A stretch of DNA of 64,000 nucleotides from the NCBI GenBank assembly GCA_905221615.1, contig CAJNDT010005925.1, positions 1-64,000 of the forward strand, written 5' to 3'. The DNA is from Symbiodinium sp. CCMP2592 (lineage: Eukaryota; Sar; Dinophyceae; Suessiales; Symbiodiniaceae). Both the position numbers and the translations under genes were made by a program. Under the pieces are notes generated by a model that made no database searches, had not been told where the DNA came from, and saw only the letters and a program-made list of their open reading frames with translations. Positions 23,341 through 34,627 of this stretch are shown one piece after another. Position 1 is the first letter of the stretch; each line of letters starts with the position of its first letter.

Positions 23341-24329
23341 ATTTCGCTATAATGGTTAGCATGCCGGACTTCCCTCTGTAGAATTACTAAGGTCTATTTC
23401 ACTATGTATTTGTTATATATATATGTATGTATGTACACACACAGATAGATACAATATATCTGTATACATATAGAAAGACCTATACATGTACTGATTTTCT
23501 TATGCCCACAAGATAATATGCACGTAAAGTTTTACACATCTGTGCACATGCAAAGTGTTCAGGCAGTTTCACATACACGTACGTCTACGTGCTCGCATGC
23601 AAGTACAACTACGCCTACATATATTCATGCATAAACACGTATATGAACATAAACCCTTAACTGTCTTAATGTACGTGTACGTAGTTGCATTGCATATCTA
23701 CATTCTTCACATGCTAACAACATGAAGATGTGTGTGTGTGTGTGTTCATGTGCGCATGCGTTCTACACAGGCAGATGCATATCTGGCATAGATACATACA
23801 TGCACACGTGCATACCTATCTACCAACCTAGCTAGGTACCTCGTACCTGCCTGCCGCTGTTATTGCATACATAGCTACTCACATACACATCTGCAAACAT
23901 ATATACCTATACAGCTACATACATATGCACCTGCCGACATATACACATCACAATCGTATTAAACAACAACCAATGACATGTGTGTGCACATATGCTATGT
24001 GCATGGTTACATGCATGCATAGTCCCATGCCTATTTACTTTCCGACATATATGTATACACATTTTATGTATGTATACATACATGCACATGTGAAGGTATA
24101 TGTGTAAACCTACATATCTACCTACCTATGTAGAGGAATCTAACAACCTAGCTATACTACCTACACAGATAGAATCATTCATTCCTACACACACATGCAC
24201 ATACATACACTTGTATATGTGTTCGCACATATTGTCACAACTAACAGAGGTATGTATGCATATATATATATATATATACGTACATGCAGACTTAATATAC
24301 GTGTAAGTGTTTGCATGTGTATGTATGTA

Positions 24330-24371
<42 letters not shown>

Positions 24372-25650
24372 CAGAGATAGGAAGAGAGGGGGAGACATGC
24401 AGCCATGAAAACGTCCACATGTTCATATGTGTACAGAAGTGTATAGATTCATAAATATATGTATATATATATATATATGTATATATGTATATATATATAT
24501 ATATGTATACATGTATACATGTATACATGTATATATATATATATATATACGTCGGTATATACACATGCACACATGCAGCTTCAGATATGCAATAACATAC
24601 CCAAAGGATCATTGCATACATTGGTTCTGTGCTTGGTTAATATTCTCACGCAATGTATCATTCCTTTGGCTTCATTCCTTCTACGTGTTCATTCCTGTCC
24701 CATTCCACGATACTGTCGTATACACTCAGTCATCCAGGCTGTCTGTATAGCTCATTCCTTCACTCCAGTATTCGACCCTTCGTTCCAAAAAAAAGGATGA
24801 ACTCCTGTGACTTTCATATTTCTGCATGCTTCTTCTACTTTAGTCAGTCAATCCCTATATATGTTCAGTGTCCATGTGTCCACGCATTCACGCTGTTAAC
24901 GAACTGAGTATCATGTACAAAACACCCTGTTGACGGTTTCGTACATGTCCTCTATATAACTACATACAGACCATGCAATACCTATATGCAGATATGCACG
25001 AATCATCTGCAGTCCATTGTCGCCGTGACATATTTGATACGTATCGTTTAGACTTACAAAGTTCCTGAACAAATCATTGTGTGGATGGATCGTATGTACC
25101 CATATGTATCAATACATTCCGGTTCTAAAGTAAGTCGTTGAAAGGGCAAACCCATTCAATGCTGCAGACTCTTTAATCGCACATGCCATGCACACATATG
25201 TATTCGTGCTGCGACACACATGGCAAGCCTAACATGCTGTCCTTCACATGTACCCAGCACATCAACGGGCCAAGAGTCTGCATGCAATTGGCGTCGCCGT
25301 CGGATGCATGGCCCCCAGCGCGACAACATTGATGGAAGGCTTTGGGACGTCTTTTGGGGTAAGACTTTTGGACGTCTTTTGGGGTCTCTGGGGCTCGCGG
25401 GGTTGCTTAAGTCCAGTTTCGACGGGATTCATGCGGGATTCTTTCTGCAAACTGATGAACTCCTGAGTCTTTCAATCCCAACGCAGGAATGCATCTCATG
25501 CCCATTGAGCCCAACATGCCTCCAAGTAAGTAACCTCAAAAAGACACCTCTAAAAAACCTGGTTTTTTATGTAAACCCTGGTTATGCCGAAAACAACCTG
25601 GCAATCAGAAGCAACCCTGTAAAAGGCAGGCAAAGGTGTTAGCAGGCAAG
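23341..25650. other. Intergenic, microsatellite-rich then featureless
   Basis: From 23.4 to 24.56 kb this is CATA/TGTA/TA-rich sequence. From 24.6 to 25.6 kb it is ordinary sequence with no exon I can defend. A small direct repeat, GGACGTCTTTTGGGGT, occurs at about 25345 and 25369. Confidence 0.55.
24255..24560. repeat. TA and GTATACAT microsatellite cluster
   Basis: TA runs at 24258-24278, 24327-24373 and 24462-24550 are broken by ATGTATAC units. A short self-complementary series GTATACAT is repeated four times at about 24505-24532. Confidence 0.85.
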
Positions 25651-25910
25651 GCTTAGGGCTTATGGGTTTAATTAGGGGTTAATTAGGGTTGAAGGTTTAG
25701 AGTTTAGGGTTTAAGGTTTAGGGTTACAGGTTTGGAACCCTAAACTCTACACACTAACCCCACACTAATTGAGGGCTTAAGGTGTAGGGTAACACATCTC
25801 CGCCAACGCGACGGCAAACGCCACAATCCCAAACCCTTCAACTCTTTTGTGCATCTCAGTCTCCAGAAGCCGTGTTACCAATATCATGGGTCACTGTGCG
25901 TAGTAGTCAA

Positions 25911-25943
<33 letters not shown>

Positions 25944-27556
25944 TTGATTGTTGATTGATTGCTTGATTGATTGATACACTCGCAACCCAAATGCCCTTAG
26001 ACACAAAACCCCTAAAGCCATGAGGTCAAGCCAACCGCAAGATGCCGAACATCTAAACCCGAAGCCCCCCCAACAAAAGACAAAAACTGAACCCTTGAAC
26101 CCTTAACTCCCGGGAACCTCAAAGCCCTAGGCCCTAAATCCTAAGCCTCTATGAACCTTTAATTTAATCGAAGGCATCATGAAAGAAAATCCCTGATCTT
26201 TGAGAAGACTGGCTCGTGCGCACGGGCAGTTTCTGGTCGAAGCCCAACCACCACCATTCCCACGTCCGCGTGGACCCCTTGGGGGTCGGGCAATCAGTGC
26301 TTGGGGTCCCGGCTTGAGGGCTTCCGGGACCAGGGTTTAGGGCATCTGCCTTAACCTACCAAGCTAATTCGTTTTTAGGGTGTAGGGCTCAGGGCTTGTA
26401 AGGTTTAGGGCGTTCGCGGTTTAGGGTTTAGGGCGTTAAGGGTAGGGCTCCTGAAGGGTCTGAGGCGTTACGGGTTTATGGCTCTTCCGGGTTAGGATCT
26501 CAGTGTTTACACAGCATTTAGGGCCGGGTTAGGGCATTTAGGGATTGTAGGGCTTTGGGACTTTTGGGGAATTGGGTCTCGGGTGCCGGGTTTGCGATTT
26601 CAGATATTCCTTTGTCCTTCAAGAAGCGGGCCCGAGAACAAGTTGTTTTCTCCAATTAGCCTGAACCGGCTATCAAAAACATAGACAAACACTGAAATTA
26701 AGGGCTCAACTTTAAACGGTTGTTTCTTGCCGTCAAAGCCTCGCAGTAAACCCCAGAAGTCAGAATAATAACGCTGCAGGTAAGCCCCGCTATGCCCTAC
26801 CTATGCAATTGCCAAGTAGCGCTTCGAGTGTTAGAGCAAGCCTTCCCGATAACCTCAACCCCGTAAAGAAATCATCTGAAGAGGCAACCAGCCCGGAGAC
26901 TACTGAAAAGCTCTGGAACAAGGACGCGTGCTAAATCGCTTACCGGGCGTCGCAACCCAGATCCCTGAAAGGACTTACAGAATCACCCCCCCCAGCAAAA
27001 AGGCCAATCTTTCAGCCATATCATGGTAGGATAGGTTTGGAGCGTTCCACTTACATCAACCAAAAAGTTCTGGGAATATATATGGGACCCTTATATAATA
27101 TTGTGCAGGGATTATTTAATTTGCATCCCCGGGCACTGCTCTGGCATCTACCATGGCAGCAAGTGCAGGCACGCTTCGGGAGAATCACGGCTTAGGGTTG
27201 AATTAGTGGGTTTAGGGCTTTCAGGGTTTGGGAGGAGGAGCTTCGGCGCAGGTATACTTGGTGGCTTAGGCTTCAGAAGAAGGACTCTGTGTGCTTTTAG
27301 GGTTTGGCAGCCGGGGCGTCGGGCTTTGGAGATCAGGGGGATTGGGAGGCTGGGGGTTTAGAGTTTAGGGGTTTAGGGTTTAGGGGTTTAGAGTTTAGGG
27401 GTTTAGAGTTTAGGGTTTAGGGTTTAGAGTTGAGGGCTGTGGACTGATGTTCTCGATGTTCAACGGGTTCCGGAGCGGCGAAGGAGTGGTTTGGAATCAA
27501 CTGCCAGGCGCCCATGAGAGAGGCATCTGACTGGGAGCTGATCCAGAGTTGTTTGC

Positions 27557-27652
27557 TATCCCTAAGGGTCCAAGTAGTCCTTATTTATGGTTTTTGATAC
27601 CCATAAAGGCCCTAAAAGTACTAAAATAGGGAGTACTTGGAGCCTCTGGGTA
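27557..27652. mobile_element. Hairpin element, type B copy 1
   Basis: The left end TATCCCTAAGGGTCCAAGTA pairs imperfectly with the right end TACTTGGAGCCTCTGGGTA; inner arms (CCTTATTTATGG against CCATAAA) extend the hairpin. It begins and ends with TA. Relatives are at 42948, 51121 and, more loosely, 34453. Confidence 0.6.
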
Positions 27653-28930
27653 TGATAAGCAGGACGAACAACTTTGGGCTTTGCTGCATTTGGGGGGAGC
27701 TCGGTAGGAAGCTTGCTGGGTAGGAACCCGAACAGCTTAACGTGAAAATCTCATGGCCCAAGCATGCTGAGCCAAGCTGAGCGCCCAGAGTTGGCGTCTT
27801 TAGGTCAGCTCATAGGATTAGAACTCAGGGTGTCTGGAACCCGAACCCTCCAGTAATCTTCAGATTTGTCAGGGGTTGTAGCTTACCGTGTTAAGACTTG
27901 AAGTCGAGCTAGACATCACAGGACACGGAGTTTAGGACTGGGGTTCATAATCAAGTGCCATGGTAGGTTCCCCGACTAAGAAGGAGAAGTATCTGCTGCT
28001 GAATAACGACTGGGTATGTGAATCATGAAGGGTTGTGTTGAATTGAGGATTTCCAAACTGTTGGGGTACTACAAGTACGGCTCCTACCTGTTAGTAGTTG
28101 CTGGGGGCAACAGCAAAAAGGAACGCCAGTCGTTGATATCCACATGTGTGGTCCCGAAGACACCACGTACACAGTCCGTAGAATCAAAACTTCATCTCAA
28201 CTCCCACACAACACTATGAACGCAGAAGCAATGTCAGGCCATAGGATGGTACTGAAGATGATGATGAAGGTTCTGTCTTTTTGTGTTACTATCAATACCA
28301 AACTGCTATCACGGTTTTGGACAGATCCGTGTTAGATCTACAAAGTCCGTAATCCGAAAGTCTTAAACCCTCTTCAATGCCTCCTCGCTGCTCTTAACTG
28401 TGTTGCTCACTATCACCATAAGCACTACATATCCTTATATATGCTCCAAGCAGGCAATAGCAAGAATCCATGTCTGCTACTTTTGTGGTTCAAGTAAGAT
28501 TAGCGGAGACACCACACTTTCCGCCTGACCCTTGTCCCCCACTACAACCCGGCAGATCCCTTAAAAGGAACCCTAAGAACCCCGTTAAAACCTATAAACC
28601 TTAAACCCTAACCCGCCTTTAAAGGAACCCCGAAGAGACTCCCTTAAAAGAGCCCGCAAAACCGTAAAGGAGCCCTTCAAAAGGAACGTGCTCTCCACCT
28701 GGCCCTGCGCCAAAATGCGCTTCCGCTGGGCTTCAAGGCGATCTCGGATTAGATGCCTCGCTTAGGTGTTGGGGGTTAAGGGGTTTAGGGCTTAGGGTTG
28801 AGTGACATTTAGGGGTGTAGGGTTTAGGGGTTTAAAGACATTTAGTGGTTTAGGGGCTTAGGGTTTCGGGCCCATGGTTTAGGAGTTTAGGGCCGAGGGT
28901 TTAGGATTTAGGCGGGAGTTGGGTTCCTTT

Positions 28931-29070
28931 ACTTGAAGGGTCGGGGGACTTAGTTAGTTCGTACTTTTGTAGACTTACAGGCACCCTAGAATACTGTAGT
29001 GGTTTAAATGAAGGTTATGATACTTATAAGTCTGTAAGATAAGTAGTTACTGAGTCCCTCGACCGAAGTA
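28931..29070. mobile_element. Hairpin element, type A copy 1
   Basis: The left arm contains GGGTCGGGGGACTTAGTTA and the right arm the degenerate complement TACTGAGTCCCTCGACC. The inner sub-palindrome ACTTATAAGT is shared with other type A copies. It is more diverged than the copy at 30923. Confidence 0.65.
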
Positions 29071-29840
29071 AGGCCCCCATTTAGATGTTCATTCAGGATT
29101 GCTTTAAGGGTTCTTATAGGCGTTGAGGTTTAATGTGTATATAAGGCTTAGTTTAAGCGGTCCTTTAAAGGTTACTTTTAGGGTTCCTACGAAGGGGGGT
29201 TCGGTTAGGGTTTAGGGCTTCAAGCTTGAGCGGTTCATCACGGTTCCTGCAGCAATTCTTTCAAGGGTTCTACGAAGGGGTGGGAATTTGAGGTTGTTGT
29301 TTCAGGAATATGATCATGGTTCGGGTTTATAGGTACATATCATTTGGGTCCATCAGGTGAAGGTTGTAGAGTTGCTCGAATCAGGCTACCCCAAAGCTTC
29401 CGTGACCCATGTGCGAAGGCTCTTGGGCTAAGCGGCGTAAATGTTTTAGTTGTGTCAGACGTTGCAGTATAGGTGCCTGCGTGATATTATGCCCCCCCAA
29501 ATCCAAAACCCATCAGCCTAAACCCCATACTCTCCTCTTCAATTGCTAGATTCTGACAGCCGACGCACCCTAACTGCCCGAACTGTGGGAAGGTAGGCTT
29601 TGGGTTTTGAGGCTTAGAGTGAATTCGGGATCCCCCTGGCACCGGTAAGACGGACATATGTGGACCTTAGTCGTCTAGAATCATACAGAGACTCTTTTGA
29701 AGATACGGTATATAACTCAACTTCGGGTCTCTGTGGTATGTTGGACCCTCCCTGCATTCGGCTTAGGGCTTAAGGCTTAAGCCACATCTCGGGCTTCGAA
29801 AAACCCTACCAGGCCTGAGCCATGCTTGCAGCTCCTGTTG

Positions 29841-29960
29841 CACTCCATCCAAAGTGAAGATGTGGGAGCAGCCTCCTGTCGAGCCACGTTTTAGGGTTTA
29901 GGGTTTAGGGTTTAGGGTCACTCCATCCAAAGTGAAGATGTGGGAGCAGCCTCCTGTCGA
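29841..29960. repeat. 42-bp direct repeat flanking a perfect telomeric tract
   Basis: The same 42 bases (starting CACTCCATCCAAAGTGAAGA and ending CCTCCTGTCGA) occur at 29841-29882 and 29919-29960 with no mismatch. Between them are 36 bases, mostly four perfect TTTAGGG units, preceded by GCCACG. Confidence 0.9.
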
Positions 29961-30922
29961 CAATGCAAAGGCCTTCGTAATTAGCAGAGGGCGGGGGTTA
30001 TAGTAGTATAGTGGAGTACACTTATCACAAGAAGCCACAATATACTCGTTTTTATAATCAGATACCCTGAGGAAAACTGTTGCAAACTGCTCAGGCCCTC
30101 TATTCTCTGTGTTTTGAAGATGTTGGGATACACAGGGCTTCTGTGACTGCAGGGGTCAGGAGCTTGGGCTTGAGGATTCCAGATTGCGGATTTAGGTTGA
30201 GGGCGGGTGTCTGTGTGTGCGCATGCATTGATGACCGGAGTCTTAAACCAAGTTAACCCTTATGTGATTCTTATGCCTGGGAATTACTCCCCAAAAAGAC
30301 AACAACAGCCCAAAACCCCACACACCAACCTCTGCCAGCCCATACATTGTATACACTTTGGCCCAGGTATCTCTATAGGGGCTACTTTACGCCCAAAGTA
30401 CTTTAGAAGTATGCGGACCCTCCTCTGAGCCACTTCTGAACCAAAGGATCGAACACGTCGAGACAAGCAGTCAGCCGATACTTCTTCGCTTCCAAAGCCA
30501 TTCTGCTACTCACAGCCAAATACTACTCCTCATTAGGGCTTAGGTTTAGCAGATCAAGGCTTTGGGTCCTGAGGAATTATAGGGTTTGGAGCCTAAAATC
30601 TAGGGAATAATTATCAGCGGACATAGGTGTTATTCTGATGTCGGCGTCATCGACACCTCTATGTTGGGGAGGTAATCGCCCGAATTCCTGACGGACCTGT
30701 GCGAGCTAAGTATCATTAAAATGCTACAGTTTTGACAATTGCCTACAATGTAATATTTTGGTTCCCTGATCTGTTGTTACAGGACACTAGCCATAAAGCA
30801 AGCCACACAATAAAACACGTACTACTCTGTCAGTGTAGGGTCTAGGTAGACAGGAACCCTGAACCCGAAACTGAAACCTGGAACTCCGAAGTTTGCACCT
30901 GAGCCATTTCAACCCCCGCCCA

Positions 30923-31054
30923 CTTGGAGGGTCGGGGGACTTAGTAACTGGTTATTTTAGGGACTTATAAGTACCATAACCCCAATTAGGGTCTCTTTTA
31001 GGGTACTTATAAGTCTACTTACTACCTACTTACTAAGTCCCCCGACCCTCCAAG
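30923..31054. mobile_element. Hairpin element, type A copy 2 (best copy)
   Basis: The terminal 25 bases are perfect inverted repeats, beginning CTTGGAGGGTCGGGGGACTT and continuing AGTAA. Inside them a second inverted pair (ACTTATAAGTACC / GGTACTTATAAGT) flanks CCCCAATTAGGGT. The length is 132 bp, with no coding capacity. Confidence 0.8.
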
Positions 31055-31680
31055 CAACCATAATATAATATGCCCCACAACCCTAGTCGAACTTTTAAGC
31101 CCCCTGTATTGACCTTATAGACCCCTTTGAAAGGCACCCTAAACCCAACCGATGCCTGACTTATTTCGTGGGGGCGGTGGCTTCTCTGGAAGCCGAAGAA
31201 TTTCTTCGAGCACCTGCGTGGGGCTTCAGGGATACGAGTCTAGTTCTTTTGTTGAACTCATTGTTCCGTCCGGCTAAGCATCCGAAAGGCCGCGAATAGC
31301 CAGGAGGGTATGGCCTACGGTTTAGAGTTTATGGTATATACGGGCTTTGGGGTTTAGGGTTTGGGGTTTAGAGAGTCGGGGATGTTTTCTGAGTCAGGAT
31401 CCGGGTTAACGACAGGATGGCACACAACCCCGAACCCAAACTTCAAACCCTAATCCCAAACCCATTAAACCCCTAAATTGCGACCGGTTGAGGCTGAATG
31501 TGCTCACGGCTGTGTAGATGTTACAGAGATAAGACAGACAGCAGGCAATGGAGCCTGCTGGCTTCATGGTCAGGGTCTATGGCTAAAACGTAGGGCGTGG
31601 GGTTTAGGGCAAATGGACCGTTCGGGAATCCCACAATGCTCGGTTGCTCGCTGGAAAAGGTCAAACGGACAACAAACAAA

Positions 31681-31831
31681 CAGCGCAGCATAGCATAACA
31701 TAACATACCATATCATGACGAAGCAAACCGTATCATATCATAGCATAGCAGAACACAGCATATCAAAACTCAACACAGCATAGCATGGCATACCCTAGGA
31801 AATCCTTGCATAGCATAGCACAGCAAAACAG
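31681..31831. repeat. Degenerate CATAG/CATAA pentamer array
   Basis: Units such as CATAG, CATAA, CATAC, CATAT and CACAG recur every five bases, with loss of phase, through about 150 bases. Confidence 0.75.
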
Positions 31832-31959
31832 ACCGTGGCTCCACATAATCTCGTCGAAATCAATCCATGTATGTATGTGCGTGTGCGTGCGGATGGGTAT
31901 ATATATATACACTTACACATGTGTCGAGCTCTGGGTGTTTGAATGTATATAAATATACA

Positions 31960-31967
31960 TATATATG

Positions 31968-32000
<33 letters not shown>

Positions 32001-32006
32001 GCGCGT
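31960..32006. repeat. TA microsatellite
   Basis: ATATATGTATATATATA passes into GTATGTATGTGCGCGTGCG. It is simple sequence, not coding. Confidence 0.8.
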
Positions 32007-32161
32007 GCGTATCCGACACATCGACATGAGAAGACACATGTCACAGCACGTGATATAAACTGCACATGCACAGGCAGGCATACGCTACCCGCAACGAAAG
32101 CATGTGTCTTCATACATGTCCTATCTTTTACTGCCCTAACTATCTGTCTACCTATCTCCCT

Positions 32162-32300
32162 GTCGCTACCTCTCTCACTCTCTCTCTCTCTCTCTCCCTG
32201 TCTCTCGCTGTCCGCATCTCTTCCTCCCCCTCGCGCTCTCTCTCTCTCTCTCTCTCGCGTCTCTCTTTCCGTCTCTCTCTCTCGCTTGCTCTCTTGCCCG
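32162..32300. repeat. CT-rich microsatellite
   Basis: (CT)n with CCCTGTCT, CGCT and CGCGTCT interruptions; it produces artefactual Ser-Leu frames. Confidence 0.85.
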
Positions 32301-33177
32301 CTCTCTATCCAAAGATCGATGTACCTGTCATTATATATGTATCGATCTATCTACCTGTCGATCTCTCATCTCTCGTTATGCCTATCTGTTTATCTGAACA
32401 TCTACCTGTCTATTTTCACTATCTACTTGTCTAGCTATCTATCTGTCTATGGGTGTGTCTCTGTATCTCTATCCATCCCTCGATGTGGCGATCGATCACG
32501 TCATCTTTGAACATATCACAGTCTTTCGAAACCGTTGCGACGGCCGTGAAGACTTTATCGCTGCCTTTAGTTTTCGTTGCAGACCATGTGCAGCTCTGTG
32601 TCCTTGATGCCAAACAGAGAAGCAAACGTTCTTGAGAGCCCGGACACTCTTAATATTAACAATCAGACACCCCTGAAGCCTCAAACGTTCCAGTCCCAAA
32701 GCAGCAAACCTGAAACCCCAGATCTACTTTAACGACACCTACACCAAACAACCTCACAGCCATAAACCCCTTAACTCTGAGCCTGATGCCCCGAACTAAA
32801 CTCTAAACCCGGACTTCAAGGTACAACCCTAAGCTCTGAACCTTAAACTCATACCCTCCTTCAACCAAACCCTGAACCCTGAAGCGTAAACCTACTGTAG
32901 GAGTCTAGATAAATACAAAGACGATTCCTTATGGTTCTTAATATAGTTATACCATAAAGGAGCCCCAAACCCTATTCTAATTTGCAAGGCCCCTACATTC
33001 TAAACCCTCTTAGTGACCCTTAAAGTAATCCTTATAGACCTCTTTAAACAGAACCCTTTAATGGGAACCCTAAGGCCACAACCAGGCGTGGAAAGCCCTG
33101 GGTCTTTTTCAGATCTCATCGACACCACCCGCAGCACGCGAGCCAGCGAAGACCCCAAACGCCTGCCAGGCTAAGGC

Positions 33178-33287
33178 TAATGTAGGAACCCGATTAAGAA
33201 ACCTTGGGCCTTTATTTGGGTTCCTTATATGAATCCTACTATTTTGGGGTTGTAGGCCCAGGGTTTCTTAATCAGGTTCCTACATTA
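33178..33287. mobile_element. Hairpin element, type C
   Basis: A 110-bp near-palindrome. The ends TAATGTAGGAACCCGATTAA and, on the other strand, TAATGTAGGAACCTGATTAA start arms of about 35 bases with only a few mismatches (both continuing GAAACC..GGGCCT). Both ends carry TA. Confidence 0.8.
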
Positions 33288-33296
33288 CCTCTACCT

Positions 33297-33384
33297 TTCG
33301 TCTCGATTGTAATTCCTTTTTGGGACCACTTGAAGTATTGGTTAGCTTAAGACTAAATGAAAAGGAACTACAATGGAAACTACG
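33297..33384. mobile_element. Hairpin element, type D copy 1
   Basis: GTCTCGATTGTAATTCCTTT pairs with AAAAGGAACTACAATGGAAAC. It starts only about ten bases after the type C element. A relative lies at 62524. Confidence 0.5.
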
Positions 33385-34452
33385 GGCCATAGGTTCGGGC
33401 GTACCACAGAAGCCAAGATAATGCGGGTTCTACCAGGGCTTCAGAGAGTTTTCGAGAGTTTACACGGACCTGTATCTAAAGGAGTCACGATATGGGCCTC
33501 AGTCCGGGCGGCCTTTTGATTACATGGGGTGTCATCATTTCTGACTCGGTACCTCTGGAGGAGAGTCTTCCGGACGCAGGGGCTCTCCTTGTGCGCAGGC
33601 CTGCCCTCGTCTTGTGGCCCGCACGCGCGCCGGCAAGGATCGCGATGTTTTCAGGCGTCACCGCCTGCACCAAGGGACCTAAATCCTCGACCCAGCTGCG
33701 ACAGGCATTCTTAGGTTTACATCACCTGCTCCTGACTGTAAGGCGGTAGTTGTTGTGGTGCCAGCAGGTCTCTTTCCCCAGCCTTACGCAGCAGCCAGAT
33801 TTAGGGAAACACGCTACTTCACGTGGTGCACTGCTGTGGCACGTCTGAACAAACAGGAGTAGCTGATAGCCTTACCTCTCACAGTCTTGTCCAGGCTTGA
33901 AGATACATGTTTCGGAGCCTTATCGATGTAGTCGGTCAGCGTTGCATCACCCAGCTGCAACTCCTGCCCCAGGCTTCGGAAAGGTAACAGTCGAAGGGTG
34001 CAGCAATGTGCGTGTGTAGTCTCTGATCTGCTTGCCACTGGCTTTATTAGGATCTCAAGATTCGGGTTTGATTGCAATGTGCAATCACCCTCCATCCATG
34101 AAGGACGCCAGCTTTGAGGTTCCGGCACAGTAACTGATGTCTTTGTATGCAAAAGCTTCATGCGAGAAGACTGCCTGAACATGTAATAAAAAACTCTCGT
34201 CCAGGCGCTTGCCCTATTGCTAATACCCCGCAGCGTCAGGCTTTGGGGCAAGTACTGGTGAGCAGTGCCTCCCAACCGAACTCCCTTAAGAAGTTCTATT
34301 GATAACCTAGAGCCTCCATCTACCCTCTATTAGACCCTAAATCCCCCTTCTTTGGGACCATATACCCCTATTCGAGGGTACAAGGAGGGTCCTGGAAAAC
34401 CATTCCTCAAGCCCCGTTCGCGTGCGTTCATGCGGCCCCTTGGCCTGGCATA

Positions 34453-34627
34453 TACCCAGAGACTCCAATATCCCTTAGTTAAGGAATAGACCTTAAATTA
34501 TGATAAGATCCCTAATATGAGTTAAGGTATATTCCTTAATTAAGGAATATACCTTAAATTTTTAATAGGATCCCTCATATGATTTAAGGTATATTCCTTA
34601 ATTAAGGGATCTTGGAGTCTCTGGGTA
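34453..34627. mobile_element. Hairpin element with CTCTGGGTA ends (type B-like, long)
   Basis: A 175-bp palindromic element. The left end is TACCCAGAGACTCCAATATC and the right end GATCTTGGAGTCTCTGGGTA. Arms continue with CCCTTA.TTAAGGAATA and internally repeated AAGGTATATTCCTTAATTAA blocks, so the interior has tandem as well as inverted symmetry. Confidence 0.8.

Larger units (their letters stand above)
25651..31480. repeat. Degenerate telomere-like domain, mostly TTTAGGG on + strand
   Basis: Here begins DNA made of imperfect TTTAGGG units mixed with non-repetitive filler. Dense tracts occur at 25.66-25.73, 26.32-26.57, 27.35-27.44, 28.76-28.92 and 29.89-29.92 kb; CCCTAAA-type pieces appear at 25.74, 26.03-26.16 and 28.56-28.63 kb. 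A (CT)n plus (TTGA)n microsatellite sits at 25911-25975. No gene could be supported. Confidence 0.75.
31481..32640. other. Simple-repeat island without telomere-like DNA
   Basis: Pentamer-like, TA and CT arrays follow one another (itemised separately). From 32300 to 32460, CTAT/CTGT/CCAT tetranucleotide-like sequence continues. No exon is supported. Confidence 0.6.

Noticed and set aside
25220..25642. 140-codon + strand frame just before the boundary
   Set aside because: Composition unlike the real genes here; ends in low-complexity telomere-like sequence.
33814..34275. 153-codon minus-strand frame
   Set aside because: No motif, hydrophobic pattern or splice context recognised; length is possible by chance in a low-stop region.
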